NCBI RefSeq assembly: GCF_001619985.1 | Contig: NW_017264196.1 | Coordinates: forward strand, 1,736,001-1,800,000 | Source: Xylona heveae TC161 | Lineage: Eukaryota; Ascomycota; Xylonomycetes; Xylonales; Xylonaceae | Reading direction: 5' to 3' | DNA length: 64,000 bases | Part shown: piece by piece, positions 10,519-21,213 of the stretch | Layout of the letters: each line of letters starts with the position of its first letter | Position numbering within the stretch: the stretch's first letter is position 1 | Program-made: the position numbers and the translations under genes | The notes under the pieces: generated by a model | The model's input: the letters and a program-made list of their open reading frames with translations, nothing else | Databases searched by the model: none | What the model was told of the DNA's origin: nothing

Positions 10519-13242
10519 ATGACGCACCCACATAGTGCTCGTGGTACGCCCGAGGCCGGAGTGCGGAAGAGAATCCGCAAAGGGACGCATAGCTGCATTG
10601 AATGTATGCTTACCATTACTTTGATCTGGTTGAATATATGCAGAAAAAGAAGGAAACAGCCGATTTATGGTCTGAGAATGTTGATCCGGTAGAAAATTGA
10701 CTAATGAATTCATCAGGTCGGCGGCGAAAGACAAAATGTGTGTTTCGACCAGATAATCCGTCCGTGTGTGTTGAATGCTTTGGCCGTGGAGCACCCTGTA
10801 TCGATCAGACCCACGCTGAACTGGGGGATGCTCTATCTGATAACAGGCCAAATCTCCGTGAGCGAGTAGCAAGGCTGGAATCGCTTCTGGAAGGGGTCCT
10901 GTCCGGACAGACGACTGCAAGTTCTCGCGTAAACGAGAATGAAAGAGGTGCTGCGGAGGCGTTGAGCAATCTCCGCTCAGAGATTTCCTTTTCTTCGACG
11001 CCAGTATCGAGCCCTGACTCCAGTGCTACGGACAAGTACTACCCGAGAGATGCTCCGTTGATATCCATTTTTGACAATGCAGTGGTAAGAGAAACCTCCT
11101 TTTGTCCCAATACTTGTGACCTGAAAATGCATTAACGATGCGCAGTTGAAACGAAAAGAAATCGGATCAGAAAGTTCAAAGACTGGAAAGCATGAAGCAG
11201 ATTACTCGAGTTCAGGGGAGCAAAAGCATGGAGCACGGGCTGAAAAGGATAGGGGAGTCCGCGCACAACTACTATCGATCTTACCTGATTCTTCGAGCCT
11301 CCAAAGGCTCATCGATCTCACGGGCGTCTGGTACAATACGTTTTTCCGCATGTTCCTCGAGCTTGATGCAGACAGCTCACAGCAAAATCTTCAGCAGTAC
11401 CTTGCCTGGGCATTAGGTCATGATGATCCTTGTATCGTTGCCAAGGGGGTTCTTTGTGTCGCCGTTTCTGTTCAGCTGTCGAAGCCAGGGAAGGAGGAGG
11501 AATCGCTAAATCTCCCCCTGCCAGCCGAAAAGCTAATGCTCCACTACCTCAATGTGGTGGAGAGAGCTATTGTGGCAGACGATGACTACATGACGACATT
11601 AGCGGGCATTCAAGTTACTGCCCTTTTGGCCAAATGCTACGTTGATATCGCCCAGCCTCGAAAGACATGGCTGCTAGCTCATCGAGGCATATCTTATGCG
11701 CAGATGCTGGGATATCACAAGGAACACCACAATTCAACTCGAAAGGAATCTCACCGGGAGTCCCGGATGCGGCGCAGTGTGTGGTACACACTCTATGAGA
11801 TAGACCGCTACATGAGTGTTTTCCTCGGGCTACCCTATGCCATTGTCGATAGTCATCAAGCTGCATCATTGGAAAATGATGATATTCCCAACTGCAGTCC
11901 TCAGGCTACATTATGTCGGCGCCAGCTGTGCACCATTACCGGCCGAGTTGTCGACCGAAACCAATCGTCAACTGGGCCTTCGCTCGCGCTGACCCTCCAA
12001 ATCGACCAGGACCTTGAACAATTAAGAGAGACGGTTGGTTCGTCATGGTGGGAGACAGCCGAGGAACGCAATAGCGGAAAGATTGGCGATGAGGAAGCAT
12101 ACGAGCGGATGATGCTGCAGTTTGCGTTCCACCAAACACGGGCCTTTGTCCATCTGCCTTTTATGCTTCGATCTGGTACCGACCGCCGCTTCGACTACTG
12201 CCGGCTGGCATGTTTTGACGCCTCGCGAGAGCTAGTAAAGCTCTACCGTGCTATGCGTCAGGGCGCAGGTGCCGCATTCCATCTCTGCAAAGTTCTCGAC
12301 TTTCAAGTGTTTACGGGCGCCATGCTGCTCATTCTTGGGCTGTTTGGGTACGGCAAGACATCGACCGGACGAGACCTGGCCCAAGAGGAACAGGATTGGC
12401 AATTAATCGAAATGACAATGGAGAACCTCCGGGTTACCTCCCAAGAGCGAGGAGGCGGGGTCGCTGCCCAGTCATTACGGGTGCTCGAAACACTGAGTTC
12501 TGTCCGTTACGAGCGTTGTCCTTATGACAACGGCGATCACCCTTCCCAACAGCCAATGTCGCAAGAACCTGCAAGAAAATTTGTCGTGCCATATTTTGGC
12601 ACCATCTACATTTCCCCTGGGAAACAATTCTCCGCGCCAGAGCCACCTACGCCGCAGAAGGCTCTTTCGCATATCAACCTTTCGACATCTCTCCCGCCAA
12701 CCCCAGACTCCATGAGCAGTAGCGCTTGTTGTGGCGGCGCCGCCGGCGGTAGCAGTAGTAGCGGTGTGACTACTGGAACTCCATCTTCCCTGTCCTCGCC
12801 CTCCACGGCGTCAGTGCCAAAACACAACCACGCTTCGCAATTGCCGTTTACTCCTCATCAACACGCTCAGCATCACCACCAGCACCACCAACAATCTTCT
12901 CATCTGACGCACGACATGCCACCGCCACCATCACCTCTACAACATACTGTCCTGGTCAGTGGGCCTGAGCCTACCGCAAATTTTACCGGTCCATTCGGTC
13001 CCGGCGCCACACAGATACTTTCCCCGTCCAGTGGAGATTCTGGAGACCAATCAACGATTCCAATGTCATCGAACCCCACGACCGCTGCAACAACATTACA
13101 ACAACCCTCCTTTGATAACAATAATAGTCCCACGTATAATTTCAACTTTGAACTCCCGCATATCGATATCGACTGGCAGAGTATGGTCGATATGGACCTC
13201 GTTCAGGATTGGAACTGGCCTATCAATTTGAATCAGATATGA
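10519..13242 (+). CDS. Zn2Cys6 fungal-type transcription factor
   Basis: Exons 10519-10603, 10717-11084 and 11146-13242 join in phase (donors GTATGC and GTAAGA, acceptors ATCAG and GCGCAG) to give 849 residues. The first intron splits a cysteine codon of the zinc cluster. The cluster is C26-X2-C29-X6-C36-X9-C46-X2-C49-X6-C56 and contains RRRKTKC. A short leucine-rich coiled coil follows (RVARLESLLEGVL). The middle, about residues 230-480, is the fungal_trans regulatory domain, with RRSVWYTLYEIDRYMSVFLG as its signature. The C-terminus is low-complexity, rich in His/Gln and Ser/Thr/Pro, and ends in an acidic Trp-containing tail that could activate transcription. It is a nuclear DNA-binding regulator with unknown targets. 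No biosynthetic genes adjoin it. Confidence 0.93.
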
Positions 13243-14155
13243 TGACGACGGTCACGACGGTGTTTGTTTCGCCTCCATTCTGATTTATTCTCGTCGTTGG
13301 CTTTCTGTTATTCTTCTCTTTTCTCTAGCGGTGGGTTTATATACATGGGCTTTGACACGGGTGTCACAAAGGAGCGGCCCTAATAACGTGTGGTATTGGT
13401 ATATTGGTGCCTCAGCATACGGCGTTTTCTCTCTCTGGCTAGATGCCTGCCTTTCTTTTTATTTACCAATAGTTTTAATTTCTTTATTCCTCACCCCGAA
13501 TTCAAAAACTATTCTCTTCTAATATTTCCCTTTACCTATCGCACGACTATAGTATTGATGCGCAAAATTAGCCACAAAGCGCAGGTTGCAGCGTTAGTTA
13601 AATAGCAAAGGTATTTTCTTTTACTTTCTCAAATGTACAAGTCCTCTGGTCCTCTGAATCCGCTCTGACAGTAGTCATGAATTATGACTGCTTGGTAATT
13701 GACTCTTGAATTCCAATCATGCAATGACAGTAGTACCAACATGAACCTTTTATCCCCGCTGGAGATGGTCCAAAGGTCCATCGTCCATCATTCTGAATCT
13801 CTGGTTGTTCAAGTTATGCGTCTCTGCAAGACCTCTTTGCCATATGTTCCAGCCCCTGAAAACCTCTTTCCCATATATTCTCCCCTTCTCCTTCTTCTTT
13901 CTCTGTACTTCTCTACTTCTCTCTCTCGCAGCCCCGCAGCCTCGCAGACTTGGCCCTCGCTCAAGAACAAACAGCCAGTCCGTTCTGATCAGAGTACCAG
14001 CATAAACTTCCAGTCTCAGAACACTAAAAACTTTGGTGTTAGCTAGTGGCAGTACTAATGGGCGGAGGGGAGACAGTGTGGTTTGCGTCATTGTGATAAA
14101 GGTTTTAATATATATATAGGACGGGGCGGCGGTGCGGAGGGTACCAATGTGCCAT

Positions 14156-14174
14156 GCAGTATACTGTATACTGC
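14156..14174. repeat. GTATAC palindrome
   Basis: GCAGTATAC-T-GTATACTGC: two perfect 9-bp arms around one base. Related GTATAC or GTACAC stretches recur at about 14600, 15223, 15345-15362 and 15515, around the secreted-protein gene. Confidence 0.7.
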
Positions 14175-14497
14175 CAAAGAACAGAGGGGGAGCGTGGTGT
14201 CTCGTGAGTCGTGAGAAAGAACAGAAAAGAAAAGAAAAGAACAGACCTTATGAATAGTCATGCACCTTTGCTTATGCACAATGCCATAGTAACAGAAATA
14301 GCACCACTGGCCTGGACTTTTGCTGCAGTACTATATCCCGTATCGTTAGCTTATATTCAAGAATCAAGTGGTTCGCCGTTATATTGTGCGCACAAAACAG
14401 AATAAAAAAAAAGCAGGAGTCAGCCGTTGGCCCGTTGACGGTGAAACTGTAAGCTAAAACAAAAGTTCAAAGTCCAAAGTTCGAACTCTTTCTCCTA

Positions 14498-14567
14498 ACC
14501 CAAGGGCCAAGGCCCAGGGGCCAAGGCTCAAGGCTCGACGCTCAAGGCTCAAGGCCCAACGCTCCAA
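14498..14567. repeat. CAAGGC-type short tandem repeat
   Basis: About ten imperfect copies of a 6-8 bp unit (CAAGGCT, CAAGGCC, GACGCTC). Function unknown, probably replication slippage. Confidence 0.6.
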
Positions 14568-14696
14568 GAAAGCTGCAAATTCATTTGAAATTAGGTGTAC
14601 AGTGTACAGTGTAACGTGTCATTGACACGTCACACATCACATAGGAGAGTCGAGAAGCTTCAATTGAAACACAGGCTCGCAGCCATATCTCATATC

Positions 14697-15158
14697 TCAT
14701 AACTGATAACTCATACTAAAGTAGGGCAGTAGGTAAAGTGAATCGTGACCTACACCTTCAAAAACCTCGCCTCGTTCACGTTTCTCGAGATCAAGATCAA
14801 GATCATCAAGCCCATCAGACGAGGTAACTGTACTTGCACCAGTACCCCTAGTACTAATAGTACTAATAGGACTAATAGGACTAATAGTGCTATTAAGGTC
14901 CATGGAAAATTTAGATGCCGACAGAGCATCTGCGGACGAACAGCCTGTCTGGCGGATTACTTGGAGTTTGTCGTTGTTTTCGTTGTGTGTGTCGTACATT
15001 TTATGCTTGTCCAGCTCGCTATGCTCGCTTTGCTCGCCATCTTTCAGTGGCATTGCAGCAGCCAGGACAGGGGCAGGGACAAAGAGGGAGATGAAAAAGG
15101 CAGAGCCAAGAACGAGGAGGAGGACTTGGCTGAAGAGGGACTTGGAATGGAGATGCAT
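14697..15158 (-). CDS. Putative secreted protein with Kex2-like site
   Basis: A 153-residue single-exon frame from the ATG at 15156-15158. Residues 1-33 look like a signal peptide: basic start, hydrophobic run VLLLVLGSAFFISLFV, then an AxA-type site near VLAAA. The mature part is acidic and serine/threonine-rich. A 9-bp tandem repeat encodes ISP/IST units around residue 90. A dibasic site in DLEKRERG near residue 127 fits Kex2 cleavage and would free a C-terminal peptide of about 26 residues. A TATATAAAG lies about 125 bp upstream on the same strand. No family is recognised. It may be a Kex2-processed secreted peptide precursor or a lineage-specific secreted protein. A chance frame is possible but unlikely given the signal peptide. 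Confidence 0.5.
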   Translation of the reverse strand: MHLHSKSLFSQVLLLVLGSAFFISLFVPAPVLAAAMPLKDGEQSEHSELDKHKMYDTHNENNDKLQVIRQTGCSSADALSASKFSMDLNSTISPISPISTISTRGTGASTVTSSDGLDDLDLDLEKRERGEVFEGVGHDSLYLLPYFSMSYQL

Positions 15159-15281
15159 GATTCACAATCTGAAAGAGAAGAATGAAAGGAACTTGTTTCG
15201 ATGGTTTCTGAAGTTCAAAAGATGTACAGTGTACTATGGAAGCACACACAGTGGCACACCCAGAGTGACAGAGAAAAGAGA

Positions 15282-15290
15282 CTTTATATA
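15282..15290 (-). promoter_or_regulatory. TATA-like box of the secreted-protein gene
   Basis: TATATAAAG on the minus strand, about 125 bp before the ATG at 15158. Inferred from motif and position only. Confidence 0.35.
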
Positions 15291-15687
15291 GATAATAGTG
15301 GTGACTGTTGATCAACCCAGGTTCCGACTCCCAGGCTATGGTCATACAGTATACAGTATACTATTAACCCCAGGGCCCACCCCCACTTGTTTTCTTACAG
15401 AGAGGTCGGCATGATCCATTGGCTAACTGTTGATGCAGCAAGTTGGAGCATGGCTGCATGGTCTTTCAGGAATCAGGATCAATCACGATTCACCAGGCAT
15501 GGTGCGCTGTACACTGTGTACAGAAAAAAGGAGTGATATGTGTGTGGGTGTGACATGGAGTTCCAGGATAATCTAGTTTAACACATGTCACTACATGGTG
15601 CCATGGCCCTGGCCTGGCTTAACAATCTACCACCGTATAAAGAAGATGAACAAGGTAAATAAAGAATAATGCCTCTGTAGCTACATC
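15291..15687. other. Intergenic with GTATAC/GTACAC repeats
   Basis: Contains ATACAGTATACAGTATACTA at about 15344 and GTACACTGTGTACAG near 15510. No gene is seen. Confidence 0.45.
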
Positions 15688-16914
15688 TCAAAGCAAGCCA
15701 TCATCTGATATGGCAAACCATCTGGACACCGCGCCTTTTCTAAATTCTTCTGGATCTTCAGATGATCGAGACACTCCTGTTTCTTCACTCAGCCAGCGAT
15801 CAAATACAAGCTGCATTTGCTTCCGCTCCAACTCATCGACATCTGCTGCACTGCGGTTGTCGTCATGGTCGTCCGAGGAGAATTTAACATCGACAAATCC
15901 AGTCAGCCATGCATGGCCACCATCCCGGTCAATGATGACATCGAATGGGCTGATATCAACTCCGAGAGAAGAAACTCCACGACGGTGCAGTTCCCGTATG
16001 ATTGCATTCAGCTGCTCACTCCACTCTGCATGATTGGACTCATCGATATGGCAGATAGAGTTTTGGCTTGCCAAGTTAATCAAACGGAACCCGTCAATCC
16101 ATTCGAGAAGAATTCCTGCCATTTGTCTTTCTCGTTCCCCGCCTTGCATGTTTGTGATGGCATGCTGGGGGTCACTACTATCAGAGACCACCCCAAGCAC
16201 CTTGGGAATGCGTGCATAAGACCCATTACGTGGAATCTTTAGGCCGTGTAGGCGGAGATAAGACGCAATCGACTGGTGAGACTCGTTCATGGACTCGGAT
16301 GATGATCCATCCTGGTGCCGCTGCTGCCACGTAACCGTACACGCGAGAAAAAACGCCAGTTTTCCGTCAGGCAGGCGGACCTTGTGGGGAGGCCTTTTGA
16401 AATTATGCTCATGATCCACAGGAATGACTGCCCGAGAGTCAAAAACGGGAAGGTCGTCTGGCACGGCAAATGTGCACCACGCGGCGGGCTGCATCTCGTA
16501 GGCACATGTAATCGTGGGGGAGCCTGGCTCTCGGACGACGACCACCTGCGGGGAAGTCGCTTTTGATTCTGGAGCACCATGCAGCCGCAAAACGTATGAT
16601 GCAACATGGAAATACTCGTAGAGGTTGGTCCAGTATGGTTTGTTCGGGGCCAGCTCTTGCAAGGTATCCATGCACTGAGAAATTACCAGGCCGCAGAGCT
16701 CATTCCAGCGCTGGGCGTGTAGGAAAAGCGGCTCCGGGTCGAGGAGGGGAAGCCACTGCCGCTCAAAGTCGGTTCCTTTGACATTGGCTTGATCAATCTC
16801 GATGATGAATTTGACGCCGTTTCTCCAAAGTTGCATTTCGCTCTTTCCAGGGTCGTGGTTGGTCATACCAAAACGAATAATATGCGGCGTATCAAAGTAT
16901 TTGATAATAGTCAT
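15688..16914 (-). CDS. Protein kinase-like (APH/fungal kinase fold) pseudokinase
   Basis: A single exon of 408 residues from the ATG at 16912-16914. The C-terminal half keeps the outline of the kinase fold: GILLEWIDGFRLINL resembles the hinge region, then IIRELHRRGVSSLGVDISPF sits where a catalytic loop (HxxGxxxxDxxxxN) would be, then VIIDRDGGHAWLTGFVDV sits where the DFG-type loop would be. The asparagine of the catalytic loop is a valine and DFG is replaced by GFV, so phosphotransfer is unlikely. The N-terminal half, with FERQWLPLLDPEPLFL, is not recognised. Fungi carry many such degenerate kinase-like genes. No partner or pathway can be named. The start and single-exon structure look sound. 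Confidence 0.65.
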   Translation of the reverse strand: MTIIKYFDTPHIIRFGMTNHDPGKSEMQLWRNGVKFIIEIDQANVKGTDFERQWLPLLDPEPLFLHAQRWNELCGLVISQCMDTLQELAPNKPYWTNLYEYFHVASYVLRLHGAPESKATSPQVVVVREPGSPTITCAYEMQPAAWCTFAVPDDLPVFDSRAVIPVDHEHNFKRPPHKVRLPDGKLAFFLACTVTWQQRHQDGSSSESMNESHQSIASYLRLHGLKIPRNGSYARIPKVLGVVSDSSDPQHAITNMQGGERERQMAGILLEWIDGFRLINLASQNSICHIDESNHAEWSEQLNAIIRELHRRGVSSLGVDISPFDVIIDRDGGHAWLTGFVDVKFSSDDHDDNRSAADVDELERKQMQLVFDRWLSEETGVSRSSEDPEEFRKGAVSRWFAISDDGLL

Positions 16915-17869
16915 ATTGATATACCGTTTGACCGTATGTGTTTGTTCAAATACTATAGTCTATAAGGGAAAATTGGATTAGCAGACGTGAACAGTAATGA
17001 GAAAGATTACAGCTTTAAATGCAGGGAATGATCCAGTTGAAATACCTTCTTTCGCTTATGGTTGACGTTGCTATCCTTGCCAGCTTACGGCAACAGATCC
17101 ACGACAATTTGTTTCTTTTAGATTACTGATTGCCGGGAACAGGTCCAGTCAGGTGCCAGCCGTTGTGAAGTAACGAACCATCTTTGCAGCATCAGTGGAT
17201 TAATACATTCTCACTCGAGTCACTGCCAGCAAGGTGGTGCACTGGAGCTGAAGTGGTGCCCAAAGACTCTAAGAACCTGACCCTGGTAAGTATGCAGTGA
17301 CGTTGTGGCACAGCTGTTCAGGATGGTCAGACATCTCCACATTTTAAAAATCAACGTGGTGCCGTGTGGTGCGGTGGGAAGGGGACCGGTGCACCGTGCC
17401 CGGGCCAATATTCCAAAACGTCTGAGCGTCAACGAACCGGGTTCGTTCGAAATGCAGCTGCCTTTTCCTTTTCCTTTTTTTTTCTTCTTTTCTCCAAATC
17501 AGAATAGATAATGTACCATGTCATGGAGGGTTCAAGGCTGTTTGAATATCGTACGTTTCGAGTCCAATACAATTTGCTCTCGAGGCCATACTGACTCGGG
17601 TTCCTCGGCAGAAGAGAGTCGAGAGTCGAGAGTCGAGACAGAAAGCATAGGGTTGTGTGTAGCCGCTAATATAAGCATAGATAGCATTTCTTACTTTCTA
17701 CAAAAAAATAAATATCCCTTCATAACTCATGACCAAAGTCTAATTTATTTCGCCAAATACTGAACGATTGAACCCAATAGCCGCGCTGCCCCCTTCGCCA
17801 AGAAAGCTTAATCCTTATATTCATACAAATTGGCGCATCGCATTGCATCTGCGCTTGGCAATTTCCATC
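16915..17869. other. Intergenic, divergent promoters
   Basis: Upstream of both the pseudokinase (minus) and the cysteine-rich secreted gene (plus). It contains a T-rich tract near 17461-17495 and a short GAGTCGA repeat near 17620. No gene is seen. Confidence 0.5.
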
Positions 17870-18256
17870 ATGAGACTCCTCGCTGTTGTGACGCTGCTCC
17901 TCTTGTCGAGTCTTGGCTATGGCTTGACCTGCGAAAATGCGTATGCGGCATGCTTTCATTCCTTTCATTTCCTTTATGCTATCATTTTACAGTTTACTAT
18001 ACAAAATTGATTGTTTCCATACTATATTTTACTATACCGTCTATACACGACTATTTGTTCTTTCATACAGTCATACTATATTTTAATTTTTACTATATAC
18101 CACTAACTGAAAATACAAAACTGACTGCGAATCCAACACAGTGCCGATCCTGACCACGATATCGGAAACTACTGCGCATGTAGCGATGGGACATGTCACT
18201 TCCGCTCACCGAGAACGGGCTGCAACCCTCCTAGTGTCAGAGTTCCGTGCCCTTAG
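17870..18256 (+). CDS. Small secreted cysteine-rich protein, 61 residues
   Basis: Two exons, 17870-17940 and 18142-18256, join in phase through a 201-bp AT-rich intron (donor GTATGC, acceptor CACAG, with a CTAACTGA branch-like site upstream). The first 18 residues, MRLLAVVTLLLLSSLGYG, are a clear signal peptide. The mature part of about 43 residues has six cysteines at 21, 35, 37, 42, 51 and 60, enough for three disulfides, and includes NYCACSDGTCHF. It has the size and composition of fungal effectors or antimicrobial-type peptides. I recognise no named family, so target and activity are unknown. Neither exon alone forms a long frame, so automatic annotation may have missed it. The pseudokinase lies upstream and the MFS exporter downstream. 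Confidence 0.7.
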
Positions 18257-19034
18257 TCAACCAACTCAAACCTCTCTGTTGGGCAGCAGCCAGCTCGAGT
18301 CCTCGGCATTTTACCGGAGTCACCGGACCATTGGATCGGAAACGGTCTTCTTATATATGGTTCTTGGGCTAGCTGCTAGAATGTCAAGGTAAACTAGAAT
18401 ATCAAGGCGGAAAAGAATAATATAGAGGAAAAGGATAATATAGAGGGAAAGGATAGTATAGAGGGGAAAAGGAAAAAAAAACAGCGATGTAGACTTTGTC
18501 TTTGACAATCTCAAGTGTCAGTTCTGAGACTAGCAACCGGTGTTATTCTGTGTTATTCTGTATATTCATGTGCAATATACATATGCCTCATTGCTGTATG
18601 ACCAACTTGTACTGTTCTCGTGATAAATTATATATTACATATTATGTCTCTATGTGCGTAATGTATCGAATGCACATGTACCCAGTACGGCACGGCATGG
18701 CAAACCGTAAACCGTAAACGGCAATGCCGAAATGCATCTAGTCTAGACAACGAAACGCTATGCAGCTATTCCATAATGCGACCACGCCCTGAGTCCCAGT
18801 GTTGCTGTACAGTGCGCCCAGATGCGCCGGATAACACAATCTAAAGGAAGAAAAAAAAAAATCTATAAATGCCATGCAGTGTGCCCAAAGAGGGAGGGGA
18901 GAGGAGCGAAGAGAAAGAAAATGATGACAAAGTCATAAGTCATAATCGATAACCGCTGTGTGTAATGCATGGTATCGCTTGATGGTGGACAAGACAGATA
19001 CAAAACAAAACAAGACAATGATGGTGTAAGGGCA
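18257..19034. other. Intergenic with purine-rich repeats
   Basis: 3' flanks of two convergent genes. Between about 18380 and 18470 a GGAAAGGATA-ATATAGAG unit of roughly 20 bp repeats imperfectly. No gene is seen. Confidence 0.5.
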
Positions 19035-21213
19035 CTAAGCCGCACCACCGGCAGTAGCCTTGCCTTTAATGTTGACCCACTTGGACAACAAACTAATCGG
19101 CACCGTGAGGCCCGCGAGGGCAATCGCCAGAGCAAACGTCACGTGCAGGCCATCCATGTAGGCCGTCAAGATGCCGGGAAGCTGGGCTGGGTCAAAGACT
19201 TTGCGCAGCTCCGAGGCGCCAGTGGCGAGGACGAGGGCTGGGTTGACTTCGGGGGCGGTGACGAGGATGCGTTGCAGGAGCTTGTTTGCGAATGCGGACT
19301 GGGCGGCGGAAACGCAGAAGGCACCACCGATGGTTTGGAAGACTTGATGATAGCGTTAGTTTTAGTCAATAAAAAAATGGAGAGGGGAAATTGAAGGTAA
19401 TGAGAATGAACTAGGGCGAGAAAAGAAAAGTAAACGTACATAAAGTCATAGCAGTGGAAGAGGAAATGTCAGACGGTTCGACAATGGCCTGTGCGGCAAT
19501 GACGGGTGTCTGGATGGCAAGACCGATGCCGATACCCGCAATAGCCTGGTATCCGATCCAGTGGGAGTGGCCGGATCCGATGCCGAGAGTGTAGATCAGG
19601 CCCGCTCCAACAGTAGTGAAGACGCCGCCGAGAATGAGGAAGGGTACGAAATGACCAAAAGCAGTGATCAAGCCACCGGCCATGACGGTGAAAATGGTGC
19701 ACGCGAGAACCAGAGAAAGGTTGCGGATTCCACTCTGCGCGGCGGATACGCCGCTCACGGCTTGGAAGTAAATGGGCAGGTAGTACAGCAGGGTGAAGAA
19801 GCAGCCGCCCAAGCTAGAAGAGGAAGATGAGTGTTAGTTGAGACTTGAGAATATTGTGGTAGTAGGTGACGGGGAGCAGCTTTTTGGGGGATAGTGAAAC
19901 GTACAAGAAGGCGTAAGCGCAGCCGACGGCAATAGTGCGATTTTTGAGGAGACGGGGCATAAGGAGCGCCCGGTCACCCTGGAACCATTCGACAATGACA
20001 AACAGGATGGTGATGAGGCCAAAGCCAACAAGAGTACCAATGACATCGGAAGAGCTCCAAGCCTTAGTCGTGCCACCCCACTGCAGAGCGAGAAGGTAGC
20101 AGACAACGGCAGCCAAGATGGTAAAGGTGCCGAAAAGGTCCATCTGAAGGAACTTCTCAAGGAGAGTGGCCTCGACGGGACGAGCGGTCTTGGGCGTGGA
20201 GAAGAGGAGAAAGATTAGGACTGCAGAGATGCCACCAATAGGCAAGTTGATGTAGAAGCTGTAGAGGTATTAGAATAGATAATTGTGAAAATCAAGAGAG
20301 TAGGACATGGGGTACTCACCACCACCGCCAGGAGACGTTGTCGGTGAAAGCACCTCCAAGAAGAGGTCCAATGACACTGGCAACACCATAGGTCGCGCCG
20401 AGAATACCAGTAAAAGCAGGTCGCTTTGCCGGCTCAACAGTGAAAGCAATGATTGTGTATGCGCCGGAAATGACACCTGCTGCACCAAGACCAGTAATGG
20501 CGCGTCCGACAATCAAAGTTGTGCTGTCCTTGGCGACACCTTTTAGAACCCATGTTAGTACTTTTTCAATTTTAAATTAAAGGGATGCCAAATGCTTACC
20601 GCAGATCAAACTTCCAAGTTCGAAAATGAGAATGGTCAGGATGAACGAGGGCTTGAGAGGAAAGTATTTGTATGCTTTGCCCCAGGTGGATTGAAATGAT
20701 GCAACGGTCAGGAAAAACGCCGAACCGTACCAGCCGACTTGATCGAGACTGTGGAACTGGTCTGTGATTCGAGGAATCGCAGTTGCAATAATTGTCTAAT
20801 CAACGTCAGTTCTGAAAACAATCATGGAATTTCCAATCAGTTGCCCCAATTTCAAGGACTCTTATTCGAATTCATGGCGGCATGCAAAGCCCACTGATGG
20901 TCAAATGGGAATCAAGAAGAAATAAAAAAAAGGTCGTACCATATCAAGAGCAGCCTATACATCATATTAGTCTTTCGATCCATAGTATAATGAAGATATG
21001 ATGATGACATACAAGGAAAACACTCAAAATCAGAGCAAGCACAACGGCAGCGAGCTTGAACCCTTTTGGGTACTCATCCTCTTCACCCTTTTCATTGCCG
21101 TCGCTGCTCTCAGCAGGGCTGTTGATGTCCTCTTTTGTCAAGGTGCTTTCTGGCCGACTGTCGGCATCCGGCCTTTCCAAAGCATGGTCGGTGGCCAGTT
21201 TCGCATCACTCAT
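19035..21213 (-). CDS. MFS drug/toxin exporter, DHA2-like, 14 TM type
   Basis: Seven exons: 21013-21213, 20940-20954, 20600-20795, 20320-20539, 19905-20258, 19440-19813 and 19035-19342. All phases close, giving 555 residues. Exon 2 is a 15-nt microexon encoding AALDM, which completes the TM1 motif [20 protein letters not shown]. Other hallmarks are [43 protein letters not shown] followed by SWRW, and FYINLPIGG. This is the antiporter group that exports toxins, azoles or mycotoxins across the plasma membrane; the substrate is unknown. The intron before exon 4 has a perfect TACTAAC branch site. The N-terminus is acidic and hydrophilic. The start is ATG 21211-21213; a longer upstream frame lacks support. 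No biosynthetic genes lie nearby. Confidence 0.93.

Larger units (their letters stand above)
13243..14696. other. Intergenic with palindrome and short tandem repeats
   Basis: 3' flank of the transcription factor and 3' flank of the secreted-protein gene. It includes a TA repeat near 14108-14117, the palindrome at 14156-14174 and the CAAGGC-rich repeat at 14498-14567. No coding frame is convincing. Confidence 0.5.

Noticed and set aside
10519-21213. Zn2Cys6 factor, secreted proteins and MFS exporter as a secondary-metabolite cluster
   Set aside because: No synthase, synthetase, terpene cyclase or tailoring enzyme is present in the interval.
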